NCBI GenBank assembly: GCA_037102815.1
Contig: BTPP01000002.1
Location: 1,364,001 to 1,428,000 of the forward strand
Source of the DNA: Neurospora intermedia
Taxonomy: Eukaryota; Ascomycota; Sordariomycetes; Sordariales; Sordariaceae
Direction of reading: 5' to 3'
Length of the DNA stretch: 64,000 nucleotides
The notes below the pieces were generated by a model, which did no database searches, was not told the origin of the DNA, and saw nothing but the letters and a program-made list of their open reading frames with translations. The position numbers were made by a program, and so were the translations under genes. Below, one piece after another: positions 14,951 to 26,187 of this stretch; positions within the stretch are counted from its first letter, which is position 1; each line of letters starts with the position of its first letter.

Positions 14951-17900
14951 TAGTTCTAATATAGTTCTATTCTAATTAGGTAGCTATTAACTTCGGCCGA
15001 AGCTTCTATATATATAATTAATTATATTAATCTATATCCCCGAGCATTTTTTCTATTTCCTTCGCTTTCTCAATTTTAATTACTAATTTATATTTTTATA
15101 GTCTCCCTAACCGTAGGGCCTATTGTAGGATTCGTTCCGGGTTTATTTCGAACTCGTTATAGAGTTCTTCTTTATTTATTGGTTATATAAATATACTCTC
15201 GCCCTATAGCCAAATCTATTCCGTCTCCCAATATTCTAATACTAAATATTCGAACGTTTCCTTCCTTACGCTATATTAGTAATATAATATCGTTACTTCT
15301 AGTACCTTTCTTTCGAAGAGGAATATACGTAGGCCTATCTTTCCAATTCTTACTTATATTAGTAGGGAGCTTATAGCCTTCGATAAATAGTATAGTGAAG
15401 GATTTTTATTTATATTAGGCTATATATAGTATTATAGTATAGTTCTATCGAATTATATATATATTTTTATAGTACTAAAGCGCCTTTTCTTTTTTATAAT
15501 TTCGGCTACTTTTATATACTATTTTACTACTTACTCCCTTTTTATCGCCTCTTCCAACTATTTCTCCTTCTCTCTTAGTATAAGTTCCCTCGCTTCTCCT
15601 TATAGTATTAATATATCTTCGAGTAACGTTTATCGTATAGCCTACTCGGCCTTCGCCCTTCTATTAATTAGCGCTAGGTATAATAAATATTATATTCTTT
15701 ATTCCCGGATTTCGGCCGTTACCCGTACTAGTATACCTTATATAAAGGCCGTTATTAGGGAGCGGGCTAACTATTCTTCGAACGCCCGGACCCTCTTATT
15801 AAAATAAAGGTCGAAGGGGGGGTAGAAGGTCTCCGTTTCGAAGCTAAATATTAATACTACTTTATATATACTAGAAATTATTTAAAGGTAATTATTTTAA
15901 ATTATAGCGAGGTTCTATACTAGTCCGTAGGGTTCTCCTATTGGTTCTATTAGAGTATAGTAAATTAATACGCTATAAGTTATAATTACCCGGATTACTT
16001 TAGTATAGACTTTATATACGCGTACGAGGCTATACTCCTATATCTTCGCTATAATTCGTATTAGGATATATATTTATATTGATATCTTTTTCTTTACTAT
16101 TTAGAAGTATACCCTATAAATAAATTTATAATTAAATTATATACTTAAGAACCGTACCGACTATATAAATACTAGTTAGTAGCTTTCTAGGTTAATTATC
16201 TCTTACTTAAATTATTATATTTTTATAAAGTAAATAAATTCCAACTTTACCGCTTCGAATTCTATCCCCCTTTCTATCGCCTATTCGTAGTAAATCCTCT
16301 ATACGGCCGCTAATTTTTTATAATTCTCCCTTATCGACTTCGAGAAGGTTAGAATATTAGTATCGTTAATAAACCCTACTATAATAGTACTTTTAAACCT
16401 TTTTAATACTTTATATAATATTATAATAAAGAAGAAGAATAAAATTAGGGAGAAGGGGGAGCTTTATAGTACCCCTACGGTTATACGGAACTCTTTTAAC
16501 GTTGCTCCGTTAAAATAGAGGCTACTTATTCTATCCGATAAAAAGTTTATTATCTAATATAAAAACTATATTAGTAATCCTTTCTCTTAGAATATATATA
16601 GGAATTATTTATAATTTACCCGGTCGGACGCCCCCTTAAAGTCGAGGAGGAATAGCGATATAATTATTCCTAACTCCTATATTATATATACTATCTCCAT
16701 TACAACCCTTATTATAAATTCGGTTAACTTCTCTTTTTAATTTCCTATCTAACCTTCGGGTAGGAATTTATATTCCTCTACCGCAAATACAAACCGTTCT
16801 ACAATTATAGCTTCCAATACTTTACCAATATAATTTAATAGGGCAATAGGCCTCTATACGTTTACAATTTTCTATTATACTATTATTTTACCGGGTTTCT
16901 TTAGGATTACTACCTTAGTATATTACTATTATACTAGGAATAAACTAAATATAAAACTCCCTATTATTACTATTATTAGCGCTTCTATTAATTTACGCTT
17001 ATATACCTTAAAAAGTTTATTAGAAATTTAATCGCTTCCTAGCGCTTTATTGGGCGCTATCCGCCGTATTATTTTTATTATATTATTAATACTAATTATA
17101 TAACTTATTATTAATTAGGTTTTTCGTTTTGTACGCTAATTTAGTAGGTAGCCCGTTAGTATATCGACTATTAGGAAGAACCTTTCCGCTAAGACCTCAG
17201 CTTTATCTTTATAGCTTCTTAATTCCTTATTATTACCTTTTTAATATAGTACCGGTATTTTAAATAATTTGGACGGTAAATAGCTATATATCTTTCCTTA
17301 TTACTCTAACGCCTATAGTTTCTTCGAATCCCTAAATACATCTTTTGTAAATATTCGCCACCGCTTTATTTATATAAACCGTATAGCTTTATTTTACTTC
17401 CGCTTTACTTTATTTAATTTTTATTTCCTTATTAGTATTTTTTTTATCCTCTATACATAAGTTATCCTCCTTATATATTTAATTACTTCTTTTATATTTT
17501 TATCCTATTAATTAGCCTTTCTACTAACGCCCCTCTTTTATTTCAATATTACTTCGTCTACAATATTAATTAATTAGGATATTAATTAATTCACTACCTC
17601 TTCTAATTCTTCTACCATCGAAATTATTTATAAAATTATAATATATTTATTAGTAAACTCTTTAACCTTCCCGGTATTTATAAACGCCTAACTATATCCT
17701 ATATCGTTCTTCTTAAACTCTTTTACAATTCCAGTATAAATAGTAACCAATTGTATTTAATAGTCCAACCTAATAAACGCCCCGTCTTCTATCGTTTAAT
17801 ATATAGTATATAGCAATTCTAAAATTTAAATATAGTTAATTATACTATAGAGTTTGCCTTTTATTATATTCCCTAATTTTATTAATTCGCTATATAGTAT

Positions 17901-20170
17901 TATAAAAACTAATTGGTAATTAGCTATTAGTATTAAAAGTATTTTACTACCGCGATTTTCTCTTTTATAAATATCCTAATTTAAATAATAGAGGTTTATA
18001 TCGCCTATTATAATATCCCTTCCTTTCAGCCTTAATACAATCTCTTTAAAGGGGGTTTACTAATTCGCTTCGGGTTTAGAATCCTAAATTAGTAAATATA
18101 TAAACTATATTCGTACTTCCTTAATATTTCTTCCTAACTATATTATTACCTAATTATTTCCTTATTTATAATCCTACTATTCGGTCGTAAACCGTTTACT
18201 AATATACATCGCTACGCACCCCTAATTAACGCTATTTAATACCTAATAGCGAAATATCCTAATATTAAATATATTACCTATAACTATACTCCAGCCTAAT
18301 TCCTATATTACTATAATATTATAATAGTCTTCTATTTCGAATATAATCTTTATTCTATTATATAACTTCATTATATTCTAGTAGAGTATTTTTAAAATTA
18401 TTAGGTAAATAGTTGGAATTCGGTAGACTTCTAGCGTAATTTAGGACTCGGTCTCCGTACAATATTAATTATACCGGTAATTTATTATTACCGTCTCGCA
18501 CACGCTCTATTAAATTAGGCCTTAAATATTTTATATTCCTTTTTATAAGCGCTACACCTCTTAATAAAGCGAACCTCCTACTATTAGGCTTTTAAATCTT
18601 CGAATAAAGTATTGGGAATATTAATATTACTATCTTCTATATTGAAGTAAATTCGTTAAGGGATTATAGGGGCGGCCTAAATAACCTTTCGGCAATCCTA
18701 ACTCGGGGCCAATATATCCTCAATAATAATTAGCGCGGGTTATAAAGCATATTCCCTCGGTCGTTCTATAAACGCCATTAAAATATAGCCTTATATAATT
18801 TTTATAAACGGATATTCGTTTAATACCGTAGTATAACCTTTATAATTGTAAGGGAGGTACTTTTTAAATTCGGGTCGCTAATTAGAGGGGTAATTAATTT
18901 TAAATTCTATTATAATTGTATTTAAATATCTTTTTTCAATATAGTAGAAGTACTATACCTCCTTCTTATTGGGGTAGAACTAGCCTAAATAATTAAATTC
19001 CTAATAATTATAGTATTATTAAGGAATTATATCCCGCTTAAAGGGTTTATAGTAGAAGGTATTACTTATTTAAAAGAAGGAATCTTTCGTTAAATGTACT
19101 CTATCGTTTATTATTAATATTTCGAATAGTAAGGAGCCCCTTTTATTATTATACTTCCTCTACTATACTTTCGCTTAGATAATATTAATATTATTCTTTT
19201 CGAATAAACCCTTCGCTAGAATATTAAATTCGAAATTATTAATAAGTGCCTATAGTATATTTCGGATTATTATTAAAACTATTTTAAAAGTAACCGTTGT
19301 ATTTTAATAGAAGATATATATAATTTAAATTTAATTTTTAAAGTACTAGTGCCTTCCTTCTTTATTAAATATTATTATATAATTTCTACTAAAATATAGC
19401 TTTATTACCGCCTTAATTTTAATTTTAAGGTATTTTTTATTAATTGTATTAATTATTTCTATTACTAAACATCGTTCTTTATTGGCCGGTAGGGGTTTTC
19501 TATTTAATTTTACTATTAGGTATTATTCGGTTCGGAGGGGAATAATAATTTAAGTACCTATCGGTATAAAATAAAGTTTCTTTAGTCCTATAGGGGGGGT
19601 GTTCGGGCCTATAGCGATTATAGCCTAGGATTTTGGGGGGGGGGACTTTTACGTCTTTATAATTTTAATAACTATCTTCTTTAATTTATTTACATCGTTC
19701 CAGAATTACTTCGCTTCATTATCTTTAATTTAGGGACTCTAACCGCGGGTACGTAAGGTAACCACCGCAATCCTAAAAAGTTTTTCTACTTATACCGCTT
19801 AATTGGCGGGCGGGCTATTAATATTAGGAAAATTTATAGCCTCTTTTATAAATTTCTCTCGTTCTTTCTAAAATAGGTCCAAAGTTTCCGAAATATCCGC
19901 CGGCTCTACGCCGGCTCGGGGTATTATTATCGTCGTATCGGTACCAATCGCTCCGGGTATATATTAATTCAATATTAACCCGCCCCTAACACTTCCAATC
20001 GCCCCAATACCCGCATCTTCAATACGCAATTAATATAATATTGTAGAGGGGGGTATTTAAACGTCCTAAATACGATTCTAATATTAAAAACGATTTTATC
20101 GCTATCGTCGATTAAGTACCCGCGTTTCAACGTTTTCGCGAGCTTTTTTAACTGAAGATTTATATACAAT
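14950..20170 (-). mobile_element. Second degraded Tad-like LINE, minus strand
   Basis: RIP-mutated non-LTR retrotransposon in the opposite orientation to the first. On the minus strand, ORF1-like sequence begins near 20,169, where 64 codons are open, and runs to about 18.8 kb. The reverse transcriptase is recognised near 17,030-17,090 by a segment reading RRIAPNKALGSD (intact Tad elements have RLxPxKAPGPDG) and near 16,330-16,395 by VGFINDTNILTFSKS (F-x-DD box). The C-terminal part near 15,200-15,370 reads IGRIGLR-FLFERKV followed by RKETFEYLVLEYWETE, matching the Cys/His finger region of the family. The first element shows the same arrangement, so both are Tad1-clade LINEs. Ends are approximate and no target duplication was found. 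Confidence 0.7.
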
Positions 20171-20179
20171 TCTAATTAT

Positions 20180-22130
20180 AATACCTCTAGTCGTAATATA
20201 TTTAGTTGTAGTAATAATTTTAGCCGCAATTATACCTCTGGTCGTAATACATCTGGTCGTAATACCTCTAATCGTAGTAATTCTAACGATAATTTTTTTA
20301 TAGGAGGGCTTTCCTTAAAATTTTTAAACTAACTAGTAAAACTTCTAATATCCGCCTAGCTTCTAATATCCGCCTAACTTCCAACAACTATATAGTTTCC
20401 TATAATATAGTCTATATACCCCTTAAAGTCAATGGTTCCAAAGCTTTTAAGGTTAATAGTTCTAAGCTCTATATACTCCCTAAGGCTTATATATACTAGG
20501 TTTATATATATTACTTTATAATTTCTAAGGACTATAAGACCCTAACGCTTAGTAACCTAATAATTAGTCTGGTTAATAGGAATTAAAAATACCGAGAGGT
20601 AATTATAACCGTAGTAGTAATAGTTAGGGTTGCGGCTATAGTAGTTAGGGTTCTAATTTATAGGGGTAGAATAAGTTAGACTTTAATGCTAATAAATAAA
20701 GGTTAGAAAATCGGTATCCCGAGTATTTTTATAAACCTAGCCGTACTATCCTATATTCGTTGAAGGATATTAGTGTACCTAGTTGTATAGAATTCGATTT
20801 AATTGACGGAGACGATAATACCGCCGTTGAAAACGTTATAAAATTAGTACTTAGGATAGAACTCCCCGAAATTATTAATTATATTTATAAGGAGATAAAG
20901 TTTTGTTTTTTCGTTTACTATTCGAATTAATTTACAAATTAAGTAGCTTTATAATCTATCCTAAATATTAATACTTATAAGATACAGTTTAAGAATCTTT
21001 ATAACTATATAAAAGGTACGTATAAAATTTAAAAGTTTTACTTTATTTAGGAAAAATTCTACCGATTCTTTATTATAATAGCTAAAAACTACCTAAAATT
21101 TATAGAATTCGACTTCGAGGATAAAGATAATTAAATTACTTTTGTAACTATAGTAGAGCTTTATATTAATTCGGTATTTTTCGAATAAATCTTTTTATAT
21201 ATTATACTTTATATCAATTATTAGGCTACGTTCGACGATAGGGAAGATATTCAATTTTTCTTTCTCAAAAGCGTAGTCTCCGAACTTAGTATTATAATTT
21301 GTAGGGTAATTTAATTCGAAGCCTAATTTAATATTAGCTATACTAAATTGCAAATTAAGAAGAAGGATAGGAATCTACGCGACGAAACCCTAGCTATATA
21401 TAATACCCTTACTTTCTATTTATTATTTAAGGATATTAAAAGGGAGGATTTTATCGAGGTACCGGCCGAATTCGTAGTTAACCAATAGACCCGTTAGAAT
21501 ACCGTCGATAAGGAAATATTAAAAAGGTCTATTTTTAACGCGCCTCCCCGTTATAAGTATAATAAATAAAACCCTTATACAAATATTTAGCGCTTAATAC
21601 CGGCTATTCAAATCTAGTAACCTATTAGTAGTAGTAGTAATAGTAGTAGTCCTTATTATATTTCCGGTCCTAGCTCTATAATAGATAACCCTTACTATCG
21701 TAATAATCCGTATAATTGTCCCTACGGTAATAATTATCGTAATAATAGTCGTAGTAATAATAGCTATAATAGTCGTTATAATAATAACCGTTAAAATATA
21801 TCCGGTGAGAAAAGCCGGTTATTTACCCCTACGCCCGCGTAGCCTCAATAGTAATAATAGTACCTAATTAAATAATATAATAATTACGAAAATAATTATA
21901 ATTTACCTAATCGTTACCGCCGTTAGGGTTATAATTATAGCCGCTATACGTATTCCCTAGCCGATATTCCTAAGACCCGTTATAAATACTATAAATATAT
22001 TAATAAAACTATTAATATTATACCCTATATCCCGAAGCGCAACCGTAAATAGACTCCTACTACTTCGTTAGCTATATTAGAGTCGGCCACTCTTAAAGAG
22101 GGTATAGGATCCTTACGCTCTTAATTTTAG
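20180..22130 (+). mobile_element. Gag-like retroelement fossil
   Basis: Plus-strand RIP-degraded coding sequence. After an Asn/Ser/Arg-rich repetitive start (about 20,170-20,300) comes a more globular part at about 20,690-21,560 and then a basic, Asn/Arg/Tyr-rich tail at about 21,690-21,960. This layout suits the gag protein of an LTR retrotransposon, but I recognised no protease, reverse transcriptase or integrase beside it, nor LTRs. It is broken by many mutations throughout. The family is unresolved (Copia-like or other). It abuts the 5' end of the minus-strand LINE, so one may have inserted into or beside the other. Confidence 0.35.
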
Positions 22131-23065
22131 CGTTTAGCGTTCAACGTTTAGTATTTAACGTCTAGCGTTTTTATTATTATATACGATAGAGGATAATAGT
22201 CCTTTAGCGACGTCGCTATATATAATATTGTAATAAATATTATAATAAATATTATAGTAAGTATTATAGTATTCGATAATATAATATAATTTAGGATTAC
22301 TATATTTAGTATTAGAATTAGCCTACCAACTGATTGTACTATCTATATTCAAATCGGAGGAGTAATAATATTCTATATCCTAATAGTCGGTAATAATTTA
22401 TTAAATTAGAATCGGAGGAAGGTTATTATTCCGTATTCTAACGAATTTAATTAATTAATATATTTAATCTATTATATCTTTATTATATAGTATCTTTACC
22501 GTACAGTATCTTTATTATAATAAATTAATTGTCCGTTATAATGGGAAGGATCGAAATATATGTCTATAGTACTTTCCTTTGAACCGTTTAATAACCGTCG
22601 TAATTGCCTAATATAGTTCGCGAATCGTATTTTCGTATACGAACTATTGCAAATGTACGAACCGGAATAGAAATAGTAATGGTATTTTCTAGTTTAGCAA
22701 GAACGAACCGTTGGCGGATAGTATTAAATAATAAATACAGTTCCCGAACCGTGTAACAACTATACTTAGCGCCCTATATACCCCTAGCTAAATATTATAC
22801 AATAGTTATAGTAATAAAATAGTATTGGTATTAATAAAAAAGAAGTCTTATTAATTAAAAGTAATCGATTTAATAATAATATAAATAGTAGTAGTACTAG
22901 TGTACTAATTTACCGGGATTGGTAGAATTGTTAGATGTAGTAGAATTACCGGGAGTAATAAGTAGTCGGACTATTAAATAGTCGGACTAGTAAAGTTACT
23001 GGGAGTGCTAAATAGCCGGGAACCTACGCTATAATTGTATATAAAGTTATAAAACGGCTGTATAA
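22131..23065. other. Unassigned RIP-degraded sequence
   Basis: AT-rich mutated DNA without recognisable coding motifs. Short variants of AGCGTTTAGCGTT recur at about 22,130-22,175. Otherwise I see nothing that can be named. Confidence 0.4.
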
Positions 23066-23073
23066 TTATTTGT

Positions 23074-23506
23074 GAGTAAACCTCGGCGCACCTACCCCAA
23101 AACCTACGCGCACCCAAAAACTAGAAAATGTAGGACCGTACAGCTAATAATACCTAACATTGTAAATACCGTTTTTACTAGCTAAATTTCGTCTTTTCAA
23201 TACATATAGCATTCCCTCCGATTTAGTTATTTCTTTCGCGCTTTCTTACACAGGCATTTGCACATCGCATACTACACTACCTCAAATTAATTTTAATTGC
23301 CTACAAATAGTATTAAAGTAATTAAAGGTTATAGAATTATTTCGTTGGGGTTTCACATCGCTATGACCCAATTGGTAAATCTAACTAAGGTAGTAGACAT
23401 CCAAAACGAGTAAAAATACAGCTAAAATACGATAATTTTAATAATAGTTACAAATAGGGTTTTTAGGTACGCGTAGGTTTTGGGGTGGGTGCGCCGAGGT
23501 TTACTC
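23074..23506. mobile_element. 433-bp inverted-repeat element (MITE-like) with 8-bp target duplication
   Basis: The two ends are inverted copies over 48 bp (23,074-23,121 and 23,459-23,506), starting GAGTAAACCTCGGCGCACC, with only three differences, all C/T. The flanks read TTATTTGT (23,066-23,073) and TTATTTAT (23,507-23,514), an 8-bp target duplication with one G/A difference of the RIP type. The interior (about 340 bp) has no coding sequence. This is a non-autonomous DNA transposon. An 8-bp duplication suggests a hAT or Mutator-like source; the long repeats starting with GA favour Mutator-like, but this is not settled. It is less mutated than its surroundings, so it may be a late arrival or too short for RIP. 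Confidence 0.8.
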
Positions 23507-23514
23507 TTATTTAT

Positions 23515-23975
23515 TAAGATTTTATCTACAATACTACGCAACGCCGCATTTTATATTACATTCTAATATAAATAATATAAAGGATACTAGTAATTAAGCT
23601 CTATTGTACATTATTTTTTGTATATTAATATACGTAGGGGACGTAGAGATATAATTATTTGGATAGGTCGAAATATAGCACTGTCTGTATGTGTTATTGA
23701 AACTGTATTTTGCTTAGTACTAGAAATTCCTAATTGGAATGCTAAGACGGGTATTTTTTTTGTATTTTGGCCTATTATAAATAGAACCGCCGCGCCTTCC
23801 TCGTAACAATGTAGGGCCTATAGCACTACGACCTCTAGTGTAGGTCTACGATAGCTATAATACGTTTGGGCCCCAAATATCACCTTCTTATAAGGGTATA
23901 GGCGTTTTAATAATATAATAAAAGAAATACTTATTTAAAGAAGAAAGTACTAGAATATTCTACTTTCTCTTTAAT
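23515..23975. other. Unassigned RIP-affected sequence
   Basis: AT-rich DNA between the MITE-like element and the solo LTR. A 62-codon frame at 23,618-23,806 on the plus strand shows no domain and no codon pattern that would support a gene. Nothing else is recognisable. Confidence 0.4.
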
Positions 23976-23980
23976 AAGTA

Positions 23981-24213
23981 TGTCACAGGCATTACTGCCA
24001 TGTTCCTGTATATAGATGGGTGCTGTACTGCAGTGGTGCAGCCAGCTTGCAGCTGTCTGGATGCAGTACAGCAGTCACGTGCACACGTGCTGTGGTCCGT
24101 GTATTGGACCCACAGCGTGCCCTACATAGTTCTCGTGCGCGCACAGGATTCTCTTCCTGTTCCTCGCACAACAATCAAAGTCTTACCTTAGTGCTTGCTC
24201 GCGCCCCGTGACA
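23981..24213. repeat. Solo LTR, 233 bp, unmutated
   Basis: It begins TGTCACAGG and ends CCCCGTGACA, so it has the TG...CA ends and 6-bp inverted tips (TGTCAC/GTGACA) of an LTR. It is bordered by a perfect 5-bp target duplication AAGTA (23,976-23,980 and 24,214-24,218). No internal retroelement sequence is attached, so it is a solo LTR, probably left by LTR-LTR recombination. It is GC-normal and carries no RIP signature, although both flanks are RIP-mutated. The same terminal nonamer TGTCACAGG and a nearly identical end occur in the LTRs of the Gypsy element at 31,897-39,420, so both probably belong to related Ty3/Gypsy families. It looks young. Confidence 0.9.
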
Positions 24214-24218
24214 AAGTA

Positions 24219-24543
24219 TATAATTAATTATAGGACTATTATTAGCAACGTAGTTATAAAAAGTAAATTATATTAACTCTTAAGTCTATACTAGAATTGT
24301 AAAATATTAAGAAAAGAAGAAATATAGAAAAGTATATTTAACGTTTAAAGTTTTAACCAAGCAGTCTAGGCGACCTATATACGTAGGTAAATAGTATTTA
24401 ATTTAATATTTTACTTTATACTTACTAGTATTCTATTACTAGTACTATTATAGTTAGTAGCCCGCCCGCTAATTAGACGGTCGGTCCCAAAAATCTAACG
24501 AGCAAGTTACCCTTTTAGAGGTTTAAAAATTTAAAAAAACTTA
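24219..24543. other. RIP-affected spacer between solo LTR and tRNA gene
   Basis: AT-rich mutated DNA, continuous in character with the large block on its left. No gene or element was recognised. The mutated state stops at the tRNA gene, which marks the edge of the block. Confidence 0.5.
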
Positions 24544-24633
24544 GGGGCCACCCGGGGATTGAACCCGGGACCTCTCGCAACGATGCTCAGGATTGAACCC
24601 TAAGCGAGAATCATACCACTAGACCAGCGGCCC
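24544..24633 (-). tRNA. tRNA-Pro (anticodon AGG), with intron
   Basis: On the minus strand the sequence folds as a tRNA. The acceptor GGGCCGC pairs with GTGGCCC (one G-U), followed by a D arm GTC/GAT, an anticodon stem CTCGC/GCGAG, and a T arm with the B-box GGTTCAATCC. The anticodon loop is TTAGGGT, giving anticodon AGG for proline (complement of 24,599-24,601). An 18-nt intron (24,580-24,597) sits after position 37, the normal site for eukaryotic tRNA introns. The mature tRNA is 72 nt without CCA. The gene sits at the border between RIP-mutated DNA and the first protein gene and is itself intact. Confidence 0.93.
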
Positions 24634-25112
24634 TTTCGATTTGTGAAATCTTGCACAAAAATTCAATATCTACATACCCTATTTCGTGATGGTACAGCTA
24701 CAATAACTGTTATCTGCTGTTCCAACCGCATTATGTGGCTGTGCATATGTACCTGGAATTATAGATCTCCAATCGATGCTATAGAACTATTTCCAGGCAG
24801 GAAGTTACTATCGCTCGCATTATTGCAGACCGGAGGAGTGCACGTGCTCAGGCACTCGGGGTCCACTGGGAGCAACTCGGCAACAGGCGTGCGTGCCTGC
24901 CAAGCAGGTCAAGATGAGCTTCACGGGGACCCCTGCTGTGTCGTCGGTACCTGCTTTGCATAACACGCCACCACTAAGCTACCGGAAGTCAAGGATCCGG
25001 GATCTGCTGATTCGAGCTACCCCTTTCCCCATTCCATATATTCTTTTAATCGTGTGTAGCCGCACATTCTATTGTTGACATTCTGCTGCATGCATCACAC
25101 AGGTTTGAAAAG
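24634..25112 (+). promoter_or_regulatory. Upstream region of the sterol desaturase gene
   Basis: Normal-GC intergenic DNA. It contains a perfect E-box CACGTG at 24,841-24,846, about 270 bp before the start codon. Helix-loop-helix factors, including SREBP-type regulators of fungal ergosterol genes, can bind such boxes; that link is an inference. No other element was identified. Small open frames here show no gene-like features. Confidence 0.4.
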
Positions 25113-26187
25113 ATGGACGCAGCGTTGGAGATTCTCGATCCTCTTGTGCTGGACAGACTATACGCATACCTGTTGCCAGCCGACGATAGCGCGCTGGGCA
25201 ATGGTTTCGACAACAGCACGTCTGCATTTTCAAAATCGCCATTGCAGACTTCTTACGAGTCGGCATGGCCACGGGACAACATTCTTCGACAATGCGCTTC
25301 CATCCTGTTGATCACCCAGCTCGGTGCTACGCTCCTATACTGGGTGTTTAGTGCCTTCTCGTACTACTTCATTTTTGACCGCCGTCTCGAGTATCACCCG
25401 CGCTTCCTCCAGAACCAGGTACGCCAAGAGATCATCTCATCCATGACCGCCGTCCCTTGGATCAACATCATGACCCTGCCATTCTTCCTGGCGGAGGTGC
25501 GCGGAAAGAGCTTGCTCTACACTCGCGTGGACGAGTATGGCTGGGCATGGATGGCCATCTCAACAGTGCTCTTCATGATCTGGAATGACCTTATGATTTA
25601 CTGGATTCATCGGCTTGAGCACCACCCCAGTGTTTACAAGTACATTCACAAGCCACACCACAAGTGGATTGGTAGGCGCAAACCCCCGGGACGGAATTCC
25701 AGCGTTTTCCAGCTAACACGACATAGTGCCGACTCCGTGGGCAGCTCTGGCTTTTCACCCACTCGATGGATATGTTCAGTCCCTCCCTTATCAGTGAGTT
25801 ACTTGTGTCCTCTGGGCTCCATTGTGGGCGATATTTTAACGTGGTGGTAGTGTGTTTGTCTTCATTTGCCCGGTGCAAAAGTACCTGTATATGGTTCTTT
25901 TCATTCTGGTGCAGGTGTGGACAATTCTCATCCATGATGGTGACATGATCTCGGGCCACTGGCTTGAGAAGTATATCAACAGCCCGGCCCACCACACACT
26001 GCATCACATGTATTTCACCGTCAATTACGGGCAGTACTTTACATGGGCCGACAACTACTTCCAGTCGCATCGGGCGCCTCGTCCTGATTTGGATCCGCTT
26101 CATGATGCACTCAGGGTTATGAGAGAGAAGGGGCTGGTAGACGAAAAGGGAAATCCAATTGCCCAGAAGAACAAGAAGGACGAGTAG
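25113..26187 (+). CDS. ERG3: C-5 sterol desaturase (ERG3-like), 3 exons
   Basis: This gene encodes the enzyme that introduces the C5-C6 double bond into episterol in the late ergosterol pathway, in the endoplasmic reticulum membrane. Exons are 25,113-25,671, 25,727-25,793 and 25,851-26,187. The introns (55 and 57 bp) have GT-AG ends, and the first has a GCTAAC branch site. The joined product is 320 residues. It shows the three histidine boxes that bind the di-iron centre: HRLEHH (166-171), HKPHH (179-183) and HHTLHH (256-261), between hydrophobic membrane segments. Exon 2 restores the conserved VPTPWAALAFHPLDGYVQ segment, which confirms both splice choices. The length fits fungal ERG3 proteins (about 320-370). 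The tail is lysine-rich (KNKKDE), which may help ER retention. The start is the first ATG of the frame, with a purine at -3. Fungi often keep several paralogues, so which one this is cannot be told. Confidence 0.93.

Larger units (their letters stand above)
1..23975. repeat. RIP-mutated AT-rich repeat block
   Basis: Nearly the whole stretch is depleted of CpA and TpG and enriched in TpA, while CpG is kept. This is the dinucleotide signature of repeat-induced point mutation in filamentous ascomycetes. Reading frames are riddled with stops, yet family motifs of retroelements can still be read. Small islands that keep CpA stand out, for example about 780-910, 7,600-10,860, 13,150-13,330 and 23,074-23,506. 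The block is best read as nested, silenced transposon copies, probably heterochromatic. The mutated state continues past the solo LTR to the tRNA at about 24.54 kb. Confidence 0.9.
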
